Part shown: piece by piece, positions 44,151-53,693 of the stretch
How positions within the stretch are numbered: the first letter of the stretch is position 1
Layout of the letters: each line of letters starts with the position of its first letter
Source: Arsenophonus fragariae
Lineage (GTDB): Bacteria; Pseudomonadota; Gammaproteobacteria; Enterobacterales; Enterobacteriaceae
Reading direction: 5' to 3'
Length of the DNA stretch: 64,000 nt
Assembly (NCBI GenBank): GCA_047291315.1
Contig: JBDPYZ010000008.1
Location: 1 to 64,000 of the forward strand
Notes under the pieces: model-generated
Seen by the model: only the letters and a program-made list of their open reading frames with translations
Databases searched by the model: none
Told to the model about the DNA's origin: nothing
Made by a program: the position numbers and the translations under genes

Positions 44151-45136
44151 TTAATATTCCATATTAGTCTGAATTTTCCCACTCCCTGGCAATACAATCT
44201 GTTTTGTATCCGTTAGAGCAATAAAAGAAGTCGTTTTAGTCGATAATGGACGATTAGCCGCAGGATTAAATAACAAGCAAATTACTTCTGGACGTGAATA
44301 ATACCCTACCGGATCGGCGATCACTTTGGCGTAGGTAATCGCAGCAGGTTCAAGAGTGGCCAACAATAATCCTTCCTCATTTTCTGGCAAGGGCATGGTT
44401 AGCTCACTACCATCGGCTCTAAATAAATATACGCACATAGGCACCACCTGTCTTTAACGAACTCCGTTTAGTTTCCATAATCGTTCAATTATCTGCTCTG
44501 ACACAATGGCACATAGCGCAATAACAAAACACTGCCCTTCTAATCAATATGATCGTGAAACTGCGATATTGACTTCAGAGCTCAAAGCAGCTGTTGCATC
44601 GAGATAAAGGCTAAACTAGGCCAAGCCGCAATATGAATTTGCTCATGCTTAGCATAAACGGTTGTATGTGTTCCCAACAACACAATTGCTCCAATCACGC
44701 TTAACTAAGTGGTAAATGTTTTTAGCGAAGAGCCATCACTTTCACCAAATAGAGTACACCAACATGGGTCGGCTTAAGTTTCCACTTCACACCGACTGTT
44801 TCACCTGTATTACTGATGAGCCATTGGGTCATATAAAGCGTACCATGATCTCTTTCACTCAAACCCAATAGCAACCAAATATTATTCTCTTTAGTGGCTA
44901 AAGCGATACGCTTTTCCTGTTCACTGCCTAATACTAAAAATTTTGATAATATTGATAAACCAGAGGGGTTAATGCAGCAGGTGAGTCTAACCAAAGAAAC
45001 CAGGTAACCAATTTCCCAGAAAAGCGATCAACTTCGCTCCTTTACCTGCTGCTTCTTTTATTAAATCGATAGTTCCTTCCAAAACCATAAACACAGGAGC
45101 TACCTTTACACAAGCAACGGTGATAGATTTATCCAT
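44151..45136 (-). pseudogene. Decayed nitrilase (carbon-nitrogen hydrolase family)
   Basis: From ATG 45136 the minus strand reads MDKSITVACVKVAPVFM, EGTIDLIKEAAGKGAKLIAF and WLPGF, typical of the amino end of aliphatic/aryl nitrilases with the catalytic Glu position in the LIAF region altered (LGNW for PETW). A second frame gives LGLSERDHGTLYMTQWLIS and WKLKPTHVG with the catalytic Lys; a third gives CCWEHIQP, the catalytic Cys; then a deletion, and finally LFRADGSELTMPLPENEEGL and ADPVGYYSRPEV. Several frameshifts and stops: not functional. It would have hydrolysed a nitrile; the substrate is unknown. Confidence 0.88.
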
Positions 45137-45269
45137 TATTAATTCACCTCATTGTTGAATGTCACATATCATTTATGTTTGTGATTATACAAATGAAGTG
45201 CTTACTAATTTTATTACCTAAAAGCAGTAAATTTATCAGACTTTAAGCTATAGAGCCTGATATTGAAAA

Positions 45270-47303
45270 CTACCAGATATGGATCCTCTCTTTAAGCGCC
45301 AGATAAAGCTTATGCTCTTTTTCTACATTAAACGCTGCATACCAATCATCAATATTACGTACCACGCCGTTAGCACGATATGGATTCGGGCTATGGGGAT
45401 CAGTCATAATCTTATTACGCTTGGACTCTTTATTAGCTAACTCCTGCCAAGTTCTCGCCCAGGTAATAAAGAAGCGTTGTAACCCCGTCATTCCATCGAT
45501 AATCGGCGGTTCACCATTAGGATAATGTTCTTTAGAAAATTGCTTATAAGCATTGAGGGCAATATTTAACCCACCGAGATCACCAATATTTTCACCTAGG
45601 GTGAATTTACCGTTAACAGCTAAACCATCAATTTTAAAACCGTTATACTGCTTAATAAGTTTGGCGGTTTTTTCTTTAAAATGCTGCTTTGAAGCCGCTG
45701 ACCACCAGTTTCTTAATTGCCCGGTTCCGTCATAAAGACGGCCTTGATCGTCAAAGCCATGTCCCATTTCATGGCAGATCACCGCACCAATAGCACCATA
45801 GTTATATGCAGAATCAACATTTGGATTAAAAAATGGCGCTTGCAAAATAGCAGCTGGGAAAACAACTTCATTCTGAACTGGATTATAGTAAGCGTTAATT
45901 GTTTGTGGCGTCATCCCCCATTCCCACTTCCTGACTTTTTCTCCGATACGACTCATATTATCTTGATAGAACCAATTTTGTACTTGCAGATAATTGTCGA
46001 ATAACGTGTCTGGTTGCAAATGCAGGCTACTAAAATTATGCCATTTTTCAGGGTAACCAATTTTAACCGTAAATTGGTTAAGCTTTTTTAATGCTTCTTG
46101 GCGGGTTTGTTTATCCATCCAGTCATTATTTTGCAAACGTGTTTTAAAAGTCCCTTTAACATAACTCACCAGATTTTGAATCTTATTTTTAGCATCAGGA
46201 TCAAAATAAGTTGCAACATAAAGCTGCCCCAACGGCTCTCCTTGTAGTTTATTAACAATTTCTAATGCCCGTTCTTTAGGTGAACGCTGTTGTTTAATGC
46301 CATTTAATCGGGTTGAATAAAAATTAAAACGAGCATCAGAAAAAGCTTGATTCAAGTAATTAGCTTTACTACTCAGATAATGGAAAAGTAAGTAGTTTTG
46401 TAAGATAGATAGAGGTGTATTAACCAATATTTTTGCCAGCTGTTCAACTGCGCTGTCATTTTCTACGATCACTTTAGCCAGTTGTTTATCTGAAAGCTTC
46501 CATTGTTGAATAAAACCGTTCCATTGATAATCTGGAGTAAACTTTTTCAATTGGCTAAGAGACATTGGATGATAATTTTTCAACGTGTCACGTTCAACCT
46601 CTAGTGTCCAATGAACTTTGGCCAACGATTTCTCTAACGCAAAAATCTGCTTAGCCTTTAATTGCGCTTCTTTTTCTCCGGCTAATTGTAAAATAGTTGC
46701 AATATACGCGACATAATCGTGACGGATAGTTTCCATATGTTTAGTGTTATCCAGATAGTAATTTCTATTTGGTAAACCTAAACCGCCTTGTCCCAGATAA
46801 AGAACATAAGTATCAGGTACTTTTGCATCCAATCCAACCCAATAGGAAATAAATGGCATATAACCTGGTTTTGCCATTAGATTGGTAATATCAGCGTGAG
46901 TCTTTGCCTGTTTGATAGTATTAAGTGCATTTTGTACCGGCGTTAAACTTGTTTTTTCAATCGCTGTTTCATTTAAATAACTGCGATAAAGATTACGAAT
47001 ATTGCGTTGATTATGATTAAGCTCACTTTCCGGTTGAACTTCAAGTTTATTTATCAGTGCTTGCAGCTGTTTTTCTGTTTTAAGATATAACTCAACAAAG
47101 GAATTAATACGTGACATTCCAGTTGGAATTTTTGCATGGGCTATCCAATCCTGATTAACATACTGATAAAAATCATTACCCGGAGAAATGGAATCAGACA
47201 ATATGATTTTTTGTTCGCCATAAGTAACTTCTTTAGCAACAGCAAATAGCGAAGTTGTCATAGCAGACAGAGTAATAAGCAGTGCTAAAACGGTTTTTTG
47301 CAT
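45270..47303 (-). CDS. pepO: M13-family zinc metallopeptidase (PepO/neprilysin type)
   Basis: 677 residues with a signal peptide (MQKTVLALLITLSAMTTSLF, cleavage likely after VAK or AVA) so it is exported. The M13 signature is complete: NAYYNPVQNEVVFPAAILQ, the zinc site VICHEMGHGFDDQGR, and the third ligand motif ENIGDLGGLN; the end ...RIHIW recalls the family's terminal CxxW pattern without the Cys. M13 enzymes cut small peptides. It lies between the nitrilase remnant and ytfK, a place where E. coli has ytfL and msrA, so it may be an insertion relative to E. coli. Intact, and its retention amid decay suggests use. Confidence 0.92.
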   Translation of the reverse strand: MQKTVLALLITLSAMTTSLFAVAKEVTYGEQKIILSDSISPGNDFYQYVNQDWIAHAKIPTGMSRINSFVELYLKTEKQLQALINKLEVQPESELNHNQRNIRNLYRSYLNETAIEKTSLTPVQNALNTIKQAKTHADITNLMAKPGYMPFISYWVGLDAKVPDTYVLYLGQGGLGLPNRNYYLDNTKHMETIRHDYVAYIATILQLAGEKEAQLKAKQIFALEKSLAKVHWTLEVERDTLKNYHPMSLSQLKKFTPDYQWNGFIQQWKLSDKQLAKVIVENDSAVEQLAKILVNTPLSILQNYLLFHYLSSKANYLNQAFSDARFNFYSTRLNGIKQQRSPKERALEIVNKLQGEPLGQLYVATYFDPDAKNKIQNLVSYVKGTFKTRLQNNDWMDKQTRQEALKKLNQFTVKIGYPEKWHNFSSLHLQPDTLFDNYLQVQNWFYQDNMSRIGEKVRKWEWGMTPQTINAYYNPVQNEVVFPAAILQAPFFNPNVDSAYNYGAIGAVICHEMGHGFDDQGRLYDGTGQLRNWWSAASKQHFKEKTAKLIKQYNGFKIDGLAVNGKFTLGENIGDLGGLNIALNAYKQFSKEHYPNGEPPIIDGMTGLQRFFITWARTWQELANKESKRNKIMTDPHSPNPYRANGVVRNIDDWYAAFNVEKEHKLYLALKERIHIW

Positions 47304-47657
47304 AGGAGAAAACCTTTACTTCTTTGAGATTAAGAGGTTTCATCAACAATAGCTGATAAGTTATATACCACTTTAATTTTTAAACAAAATTCATACATAA
47401 ATTTATGTTTACTTCAAAATTTCAATCTTATATTAATCAAAACATCACTGTTAGCATACCTAAAATCAAATTATTAAACACCAGTCACAAAATGAAATAC
47501 GATTGGTAGATATTAAATTTAACATGAAGCGAGTAAAGCGAGATATGGTAAAACACTGTTTGCTAATCAATTATGTAGCAAAACTTATGTATTAAAAGAG
47601 TTAGATTATGATTATATTTGCGCTACTTAAGATGTGGCTCATAACTTATCAGACTAG
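47304..47657. other. AT-rich gap with no gene recognised
   Basis: About 350 bases between pepO and ytfK. A plus-strand stretch at about 47535-47620 can be read as ARYGKTLFANQLCSKTYVLK, possibly coding in origin, but I cannot match it to a family. The rest is A/T-rich spacer. Confidence 0.5.
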
Positions 47658-47864
47658 CTAACCTAGCTCTGTCTGGAGGATAAGGACTTCTTTATTGATT
47701 TCATTCATTATATTGAAATGCCGCTTATCTTTAATTCTAGGGGGTAATATCTTTCCTTTGTCAAATTCAAATACTCCCATATCTTTGATATACAATCGTC
47801 CACGAAATAATATCTTAACGTAACGTGCAATCTTCAGTGGGTTATAACGGTGAAAAATCTTCAT
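47658..47864 (-). CDS. ytfK: Small stringent-response modulator YtfK (DUF1107)
   Basis: 68 residues, exactly the E. coli length: MKIFHRYNPLKIARYVKILF, RGRLYIKDMGVFEFDKGKIL and an end ...NKEVLILQTELG match the family throughout. E. coli YtfK has been reported to bind SpoT and tilt it towards (p)ppGpp synthesis under phosphate or fatty-acid starvation. It keeps its place next to (broken) ytfJ. Its neighbours ytfL and msrA are gone, so its intact state is notable. No other good reading frame in this area. Confidence 0.92.
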   Translation of the reverse strand: MKIFHRYNPLKIARYVKILFRGRLYIKDMGVFEFDKGKILPPRIKDKRHFNIMNEINKEVLILQTELG

Positions 47865-48058
47865 TCAACTTTTTCCTCCCCTTTGTTGATCTTGAAGTCA
47901 CAAAATGTGATTCATGACCCATTTTGTAATCATAGACTCTCGTTACAAGTTTTAGTTCTCCTTTTCTAATAAGATTTAACGATTTTACATAACATGATAA
48001 CTGGTTAAATAGCTTTGAATAATCATTACAATATTTTTTATTCATTCCTTAACAACTT

Positions 48059-48493
48059 TTGCTGAACAAAAATGGTAAACTTATTTATCAAGATTGGAGC
48101 AGCAAAGAGCTTTCTGGCAAAATAAGAACGATCCTACATATTGCCTGGCGTCTTTCCGCTAAAGAGCTCAATGAGGCATTAATAGAAGCAATTAAACAAA
48201 AAATTTGATCAGAAAAAATATCAGACAACTACAATAATAAATACTGATGATACAATTCTTGGAACCGATTTTTTTTGTCCGCAGTAGTATTAAGACACCA
48301 AGCGAGAATTCCCATTTTTTCAAATCATTGTCGATAATAGTGGTGTAGTTAGCAGCTAAAACCCAAAAACTCTACCATCATCGTATTAAATAAAAATGGT
48401 AATGTATTATTTTCTAAAGATGGTGCACTAACACTCGAAGAGACAAACAGTTTAGCTTCATCACCAGCTTTAGAGGCGATGGTTACTGTTTAA
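48059..48493 (+). pseudogene. ytfJ: Decayed periplasmic protein YtfJ with rplI-derived end
   Basis: YtfJ is a periplasmic thioredoxin-fold-like protein of unknown role. The amino-terminal third with the signal peptide is missing. Readable parts are NKNGKLIYQDWSSKELSGKI, LHIAWRLSAKELNEALIEAI, then after a shift QKKYQTTTIINTDDTILG, FFQIIVDNSGV, and TIIVLNKNGNVLFSKDGALT with LEE. From 48444 on, the sequence is no longer ytfJ but a copy of an internal piece of rplI, which supplies a different ending. Several frameshifts; not functional. Divergent from ytfK, as in E. coli. Confidence 0.88.
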
Positions 48494-48534
48494 TGAATTA
48501 ATTTTCTCAGTGCGCCCTTTCGCGACAGCCAGAA
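48444..48534 (+). repeat. Partial duplication of rplI (direct repeat of 48860-48952)
   Basis: From CAAACAGTTTAGCTTCATCA to GCGACAGCCAGAA the text repeats 48860-48952 of rplI in the same orientation, with three substitutions and one missing CC. The copy starts inside the ytfJ remnant and ends before the rplI terminator. Confidence 0.93.
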
Positions 48535-48626
48535 ATTCCTCTAATAGTCAGTAGAAATTAAAAAGTAAAGTAATTACCTCTATGCGATTGATTGATAGCA
48601 GCAATGATTTAGTCCGCAAAAATAGA

Positions 48627-48660
48627 AATAAAAACACCAGCATTGGCTAGTGTTTTTATT
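48627..48660 (-). terminator. Terminator of the rpsF-priB-rpsR-rplI operon
   Basis: AAATAAAAACACCAGC and a matching GCTAGTGTTTTTATT form a long stem with a small mismatch, ending in T residues on the minus strand, 24 bases after the rplI stop. Confidence 0.85.
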
Positions 48661-48683
48661 TGTACCTAATAATCAAAAAGCAA

Positions 48684-49133
48684 TTATTCAGCAATAATAT
48701 TCACATTCAGTTTTGCAAATACATCACTATGCACTTGGAAATGAACTTCGTGTTCACCAACAGTACGCAATACACCATTTGGTAAGCGAACTTCGCTTTT
48801 CGCAACCTCGACACCAGCAACAGTGACTGCCTGAGCAATATCACGAACCCCGATCGAACCAAACAGTTTAGCTTCATCAGCAGCTTTAGAGGCGATGGTT
48901 ACTGTTCCTAATGAATTAATTTTCTCAGCGCGCACTTTCGCGACAGCCAGAACGTCGGCTAATTTAGCTTCTAATTCGGCACAACGTGCTTTAAAAAATT
49001 CAACATTCTTTTTAGTTGCAGGAACAGCTTTTCCTTGCGGAACTAAATAGTTACGAGCATAACCCACTTTAACATCAACTTGATCACCCAGGCTACCTAG
49101 GTTTCCTACTTTATCCAATAGAATAATTTGCAT
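48684..49133 (-). CDS. rplI: 50S ribosomal protein L9
   Basis: 149 residues from MQIILLDKVGNLGSLGDQVD (49133), the E. coli length; GAGGATAAGG precedes that ATG, and the longer frame to 49172 is not supported. The amino domain (GYARNYLVPQGKAVPATKKN) binds 23S rRNA, a long helix follows, and the carboxyl domain has KLFGSIGVRDIA and EVRLPNGVLRTVGEHEV. A 92-bp part of the gene is repeated at 48444-48534. Confidence 0.98.
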   Translation of the reverse strand: MQIILLDKVGNLGSLGDQVDVKVGYARNYLVPQGKAVPATKKNVEFFKARCAELEAKLADVLAVAKVRAEKINSLGTVTIASKAADEAKLFGSIGVRDIAQAVTVAGVEVAKSEVRLPNGVLRTVGEHEVHFQVHSDVFAKLNVNIIAE

Positions 49134-49172
49134 TACCTTATCCTCTATTAAGTCGTTAATGGACCATACCAA

Positions 49173-49722
<550 letters not shown>

Positions 49723-49730
49723 AACTAAAA

Positions 49731-50123
49731 TTACTCTTCAGAATCCTCAGCTCCCTCAATTTCTTCCAGGTCTTCATCAACCAAATCACGACTGCGACGA
49801 TCATCTTTGGCTTTAACCATTGGAGAAGCATCAGTAACCGCATGCTTAACACGCATAATCATGCTGCGGACAACGGCATCATTGAAGCGGAAGTTTGTTT
49901 CTAACTCATCAATCACTTCTTGCGGCGCTTCAACGTTCATCAGAACATAGTGTGCTTTATGCAATTTATTGATTGGATAAGCCAATTGACGGCGACCCCA
50001 GTCTTCAAAGCGATGGATTTGACCTTGCGCTCCAGTGATAGCTCCTCTATAACGTTCAATCATACCTTCAACTTGCTCGCTCTGGTCCGGGTGAACCATA
50101 AAAACGATTTCGTAATGACGCAT
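49731..50123 (-). CDS. rpsF: 30S ribosomal protein S6
   Basis: 130 residues (E. coli 131-135), starting MRHYEIVFMVHPDQSEQVEG, with HRFEDWGRRQLAYPINKLHKA and an acidic Glu/Asp-rich tail that in E. coli receives extra glutamates from RimK. AGGAG precedes the ATG. First gene of its operon; the leader has a probable promoter and a folded region resembling the S6:S18 binding element. Confidence 0.98.
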   Translation of the reverse strand: MRHYEIVFMVHPDQSEQVEGMIERYRGAITGAQGQIHRFEDWGRRQLAYPINKLHKAHYVLMNVEAPQEVIDELETNFRFNDAVVRSMIMRVKHAVTDASPMVKAKDDRRSRDLVDEDLEEIEGAEDSEE

Positions 50124-50190
50124 GAGTTTTGCTCCTTACGGATTAATCAGCCTCCTGTCAGGGTCAGCCGCTTCCCATGGAGGCAAGGAA
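50124..50190 (-). promoter_or_regulatory. Probable S6:S18-binding mRNA leader of rpsF
   Basis: In the leader, GCCTCC and GGAGGC can pair around an inner GGG/CCC stem, followed by TTAATCCGTAAGGAG that includes the ribosome-binding site. Position and the CCG before the Shine-Dalgarno resemble the known S6:S18 autoregulatory element, but I did not fold it computationally. Confidence 0.45.
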
Positions 50191-50224
50191 CTTAATTAAA
50201 GTGCGACTGAAAAATCGACGCGTA

Positions 50225-50253
50225 ACTGTACCTATCCTTTAGTGAAAACTCAA
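50225..50253 (-). promoter_or_regulatory. Probable sigma-70 promoter of rpsF
   Basis: Minus strand -35 TTGAGT (50253-50248), 17-base spacer, -10 TACAGT (50230-50225), about 100 bases before rpsF. A second candidate (TTGAGA, then TAATAT) lies closer to the rlmB stop. Confidence 0.6.
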
Positions 50254-50334
50254 GCAATAAATTAAATCATCACTTATCGCGCATTGAATTGGGGCAGGCA
50301 ATCTTGCCCATATTATAATGATCTCGCTTTTTTC

Positions 50335-51072
50335 TCAATGACTGCGCCGTTGACGCACTGCTTCAAATAGACAAACGCCCGTCGCAACAGAGACATTTAA
50401 AGACGAAACCATACCTGCCATTGGAATACTAATCAGTTCATCACAATGTTCCCTTATTAATCGACGCATACCTTTCCCTTCTGCACCCATCACCAATACA
50501 ATAGATCCGGTTAATTTACTCTCATATAATGTATGATTGGCGTCACCTGCGGTGCCAACAATCCAGATATGATGCTGCTGCAATTGACGTAACGTCCGCG
50601 CAAGATTGGTAACTCGAATTAATGGCATACTCTCAGCTGCGCCACAAGCAACTTTCTTAGCGGTAGGATTAAGTTGAGCAGATTTATCCTTTGGTACAAT
50701 AACCGCATCAATACCCGCGGCTTCTGCACTACGTAAACAAGCACCTAAGTTATGTGGATCGGTGATACCATCTAATATAAGCAAAAAAGGTGATTGCACT
50801 TGAGCTATAATAATATCTAAATCACTCTCTTGATATTGCCGCCCGGGTTTTATCTGCGCAATAATACCCTGATGAACAGCATTTTCTGTCTGCCTATCCA
50901 CCCATTGACGATTAGCTAACTGGATAATAATACCCAATTTTTCAAGCTCGTGAATAATCGGCAATAAACGTTTATCTTTACGCCCTTTGAGTACATAAAC
51001 TTGTTTTAAACGCGAAGGATCGCGTTCCAGCAGTGCTTGCACTGCATGAATCCCATAAATAATTTCACTCAT
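50335..51072 (-). CDS. rlmB: 23S rRNA 2'-O-methyltransferase RlmB
   Basis: SPOUT-class enzyme that methylates G2251 in the 23S P loop. 245 residues (E. coli 243). The substrate-binding amino domain (IYGIHAVQALLERDPSRLKQ) is followed by the SPOUT knot with ILDGITDPHNLGACLRSAEA, LVMGAEGKGMRRL and SIPMAGMVSSLNVSVATGV. In E. coli it follows rnr in the nsrR-rnr-rlmB operon; the same order holds here. Confidence 0.97.
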   Translation of the reverse strand: MSEIIYGIHAVQALLERDPSRLKQVYVLKGRKDKRLLPIIHELEKLGIIIQLANRQWVDRQTENAVHQGIIAQIKPGRQYQESDLDIIIAQVQSPFLLILDGITDPHNLGACLRSAEAAGIDAVIVPKDKSAQLNPTAKKVACGAAESMPLIRVTNLARTLRQLQQHHIWIVGTAGDANHTLYESKLTGSIVLVMGAEGKGMRRLIREHCDELISIPMAGMVSSLNVSVATGVCLFEAVRQRRSH

Positions 51073-51144
51073 AAATTTATCGATTACTTAATAACTCTTA
51101 AAGATAGTCAATCACTTGCCGATGAAGATCATTAATAAAAATAA

Positions 51145-51305
51145 CTAAAATTTTTTTTGTGCTTTTGGGATAGCTTTTTTGCTTTTATCAGAAACCTTTT
51201 TCTCTTTCTTATCGGTTTTTTTAGCGTTACTACTGTCTTTCTTATTAGATTTAACAAATGCACTATTTGTGCTCAAAATTTTTTTCTTGGCTGTGATCCG
51301 GCTTG
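51145..51305 (-). other. Out-of-frame remainder of the RNase R lysine-rich tail
   Basis: One frame over from the end of rnr there is an uninterrupted reading of about 53 codons, IASRITAKKKILSTNSAF, then VKSNKKDSSNAKKTDKKEK and ending KKAIPKAQKKF before a stop at 51147-51145. It matches the Lys-rich tail of E. coli RNase R in composition and brings the total to about 805 residues if joined. Confidence 0.85.
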
Positions 51306-53561
51306 CTATGAGTTGAAATTGTTTTTTTGAATTGCTTTTTCTTTTGCTATCTTACCTGGATTTTTCGTCTTACGTAAAGTTGATATCAACGCGAAATCGA
51401 TCTTGCGTTCATCCATATGTACAGCTTCAACTCTAATTTCAACTTCATCACCAAGACGATATACCATACCCGAAGAATCACCAATAAGTCGCTGTCCTAC
51501 ATTATCGTAACGATAATAATCGTTATTAAGTGTAGAGACATGCACCAAACCATCAATAAAAAGATCTTTTAAACGGACAAAAAAGCCAAAACCAGTGACA
51601 CTGGTGATAATGCCAGTAAATACATTGCCAACTTGATCTTGCATAAAATCACATTTCAACCAATCAGCGACATCTCTCGTTGCTTCATCAGCCCGCCGTT
51701 CTGTCATTGAACAATGTTCACCTAATTGTAACATTTCATTAGTATCAGCATGCCAACCACCGGTCGGTGTCCAGCGATGTTCATTATTTCTATGTTTCCC
51801 AGATAACAGATATTTAATCGAACGATGTAGAGCTAAATCAGGATAACGACGAATAGGAGAAGTGAAATGGGCATAAGATTTCAATGCTAAGCCAAAATGC
51901 CCTCTATTTTGAGGATCATAAATAGCCTGTTTCATTGAACGCAAAATCATAGTTTGCAACAATTCATGATCTGTGCGTTCAGCAACTTCGTCCATGATTT
52001 TAGCATAATCAGCCGACTGTGGTTTCATGCCACCTGGCAATGTCAAACCCAATTCACTAAATACCGTACGCAAGTTTACAATACTCTCTTGTTTGGGTCT
52101 GTCATGGACACGGTACAAACTAGGTTCTTTATTCCGCTCAACAAAACGTGCGGCAGCTATATTTGCTAAAATCATACATTCTTCAATTAATTTATGCGCA
52201 TCGTTACGTTCAACCGGTTCCATCTGCTCAATGCGTTTTTCCGCATTAAAAATAAATTTTGCTTCTTCAGATTCAAAGGAGATAGCCCCTCGTTTTACGC
52301 GTGCGCTATCTAACGCTTTATATAATCGATGAAGTTGTTCTAGATGTGGCACTAGAGCTTGATAATGTTGACGTAATTCTTCATCGCCCTGTAAAATTTT
52401 CCAGACTTTAGTATAAGTCAATCTTGCATGAGAACGCATCACAGCTTCATAGAATTTATATGAAATAATTTGCCCTTGATCCGATAACTGCATTTCACAT
52501 ACCATGCAAAGCCTTTCGACTCCAGGGTTTAATGAACATAATCCATTAGAAAGAATTTCAGGCAACATGGGGATCACCCGTGATGGAAAATAGACCGAAT
52601 TTCCCCGACTAACCGCTTCATTATCCAAAGCCGTTTCTGGCCGTACATAATAACTAACATCAGCAATCGCGACCCACAAGCACCAACCACCGTCTTCTTT
52701 CGGCATACAATAAACCGCATCATCAAAATCGCGAGCATCTTCACCATCAATAGTGACTAAAGGTAGATGACATAAATCTACTCGCCCTGTTTTTGCTGAC
52801 GTAGGGATCTGTTCGGACAAATCAGCAACTTGTTTCTCAACTTGTGACGGCCAACTATAAGAAATTTCATAGGTTCTCAATGCAATCTCTACCGCCATAT
52901 TAGTACCCATGCTTTCGCCTAATACTTCGACAATATTTCCTACTGCTTGGGCATGGCGTGCTGGCCGGGTTGTCATCTCAACGACAACCACATTTCCCAT
53001 CCTAGCGCCGTTAACCTGCTCTCTAGGGATCAATATGTCAAAGGATAGTCGACTATCATCAGGGACCACATATCCCATACCAGATTCTAAAAAATAACGT
53101 CCTACAATATCATTATTGCGTGGAATAAGCACTCGAACAATGCGAACTTCTGTACGTCCTCGTCGATCTTTGCCCAATGGTTGAACAAGCACAACATCAC
53201 CATGCAGCGCTTTTTTCATTTCCTCTGAAGAAAGGTAAAAATCGTCTTTCTGACCCTCTACCCGTAAAAAACCAAAACCATCACGATGACCAATAACGGT
53301 ACCTTTGAGTAAATCAAGGCGCTCAGGTAAGGCATAACATTGACGACGAGTAAATACCAATTGCCCATCACGTTCCATAGCACGTAAACGGCGACGCAGG
53401 GCTTCTAAGTCTTCTTCTTTAGTTAACTTTAATATTCTGGCAATTTCCTGGCGACTAACAGGCGCAGTAAATTTTAATAATATCTCTAAGATATATTCAC
53501 GACTTGCAATTGGTGCATGATATTTCTCTGCCTCTCGGTCTTTATAAGGATCTTTTGCCAT
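51306..53561 (-). CDS. rnr: Ribonuclease R, tail frameshifted
   Basis: 3'-to-5' exoribonuclease that degrades structured RNA, works with tmRNA and matures rRNA. 751 residues as read, against 813 in E. coli. Domains in order: helix-turn-helix, two cold-shock domains (GTVIGHRDGFGFLRVEGQKDDFYLS in pieces), the RNB catalytic domain with DGEDARDFDDAVYC carrying the metal-binding aspartates, and S1 (GNVFTGIITSVTGFGFFVRL). The reading stops at KNNFNS after an A7 run at about 51332-51326; adding one A restores the Lys-rich tail. Start ATG 53561 with GGAGG 6 bases upstream. Preceded by nsrR. Confidence 0.93.
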   Translation of the reverse strand: MAKDPYKDREAEKYHAPIASREYILEILLKFTAPVSRQEIARILKLTKEEDLEALRRRLRAMERDGQLVFTRRQCYALPERLDLLKGTVIGHRDGFGFLRVEGQKDDFYLSSEEMKKALHGDVVLVQPLGKDRRGRTEVRIVRVLIPRNNDIVGRYFLESGMGYVVPDDSRLSFDILIPREQVNGARMGNVVVVEMTTRPARHAQAVGNIVEVLGESMGTNMAVEIALRTYEISYSWPSQVEKQVADLSEQIPTSAKTGRVDLCHLPLVTIDGEDARDFDDAVYCMPKEDGGWCLWVAIADVSYYVRPETALDNEAVSRGNSVYFPSRVIPMLPEILSNGLCSLNPGVERLCMVCEMQLSDQGQIISYKFYEAVMRSHARLTYTKVWKILQGDEELRQHYQALVPHLEQLHRLYKALDSARVKRGAISFESEEAKFIFNAEKRIEQMEPVERNDAHKLIEECMILANIAAARFVERNKEPSLYRVHDRPKQESIVNLRTVFSELGLTLPGGMKPQSADYAKIMDEVAERTDHELLQTMILRSMKQAIYDPQNRGHFGLALKSYAHFTSPIRRYPDLALHRSIKYLLSGKHRNNEHRWTPTGGWHADTNEMLQLGEHCSMTERRADEATRDVADWLKCDFMQDQVGNVFTGIITSVTGFGFFVRLKDLFIDGLVHVSTLNNDYYRYDNVGQRLIGDSSGMVYRLGDEVEIRVEAVHMDERKIDFALISTLRKTKNPGKIAKEKAIQKNNFNS

Positions 53562-53618
53562 CACCCACCTCCGCTACCACATTGATTAATATACCTACAA
53601 ATACACTAGGTCTGTTGT

Positions 53619-53693
53619 TTATTTTAACAGTAACTTATAAAGTGGCTCGTTATTTTTTATCAGATCAGCCAGTGTATATTTATCTAATTCATT
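53619..53693 (-). other. In-frame fossil of the NsrR carboxyl end
   Basis: After the nsrR stop the same frame continues NELDKYTLADLIKNNEPLYK, LLLK and a second stop at 53621-53619. E. coli NsrR ends FLTELDNYTLADLVEEN..PLYKLLLVE, so the early stop replaces one Leu codon (TTA to TAA). Confidence 0.88.

Noticed and set aside
47842..48045. 67-residue minus-strand frame upstream of ytfK
   Set aside because: No family likeness; it overlaps the ytfK start in another frame and lies in the ytfK/ytfJ promoter gap.
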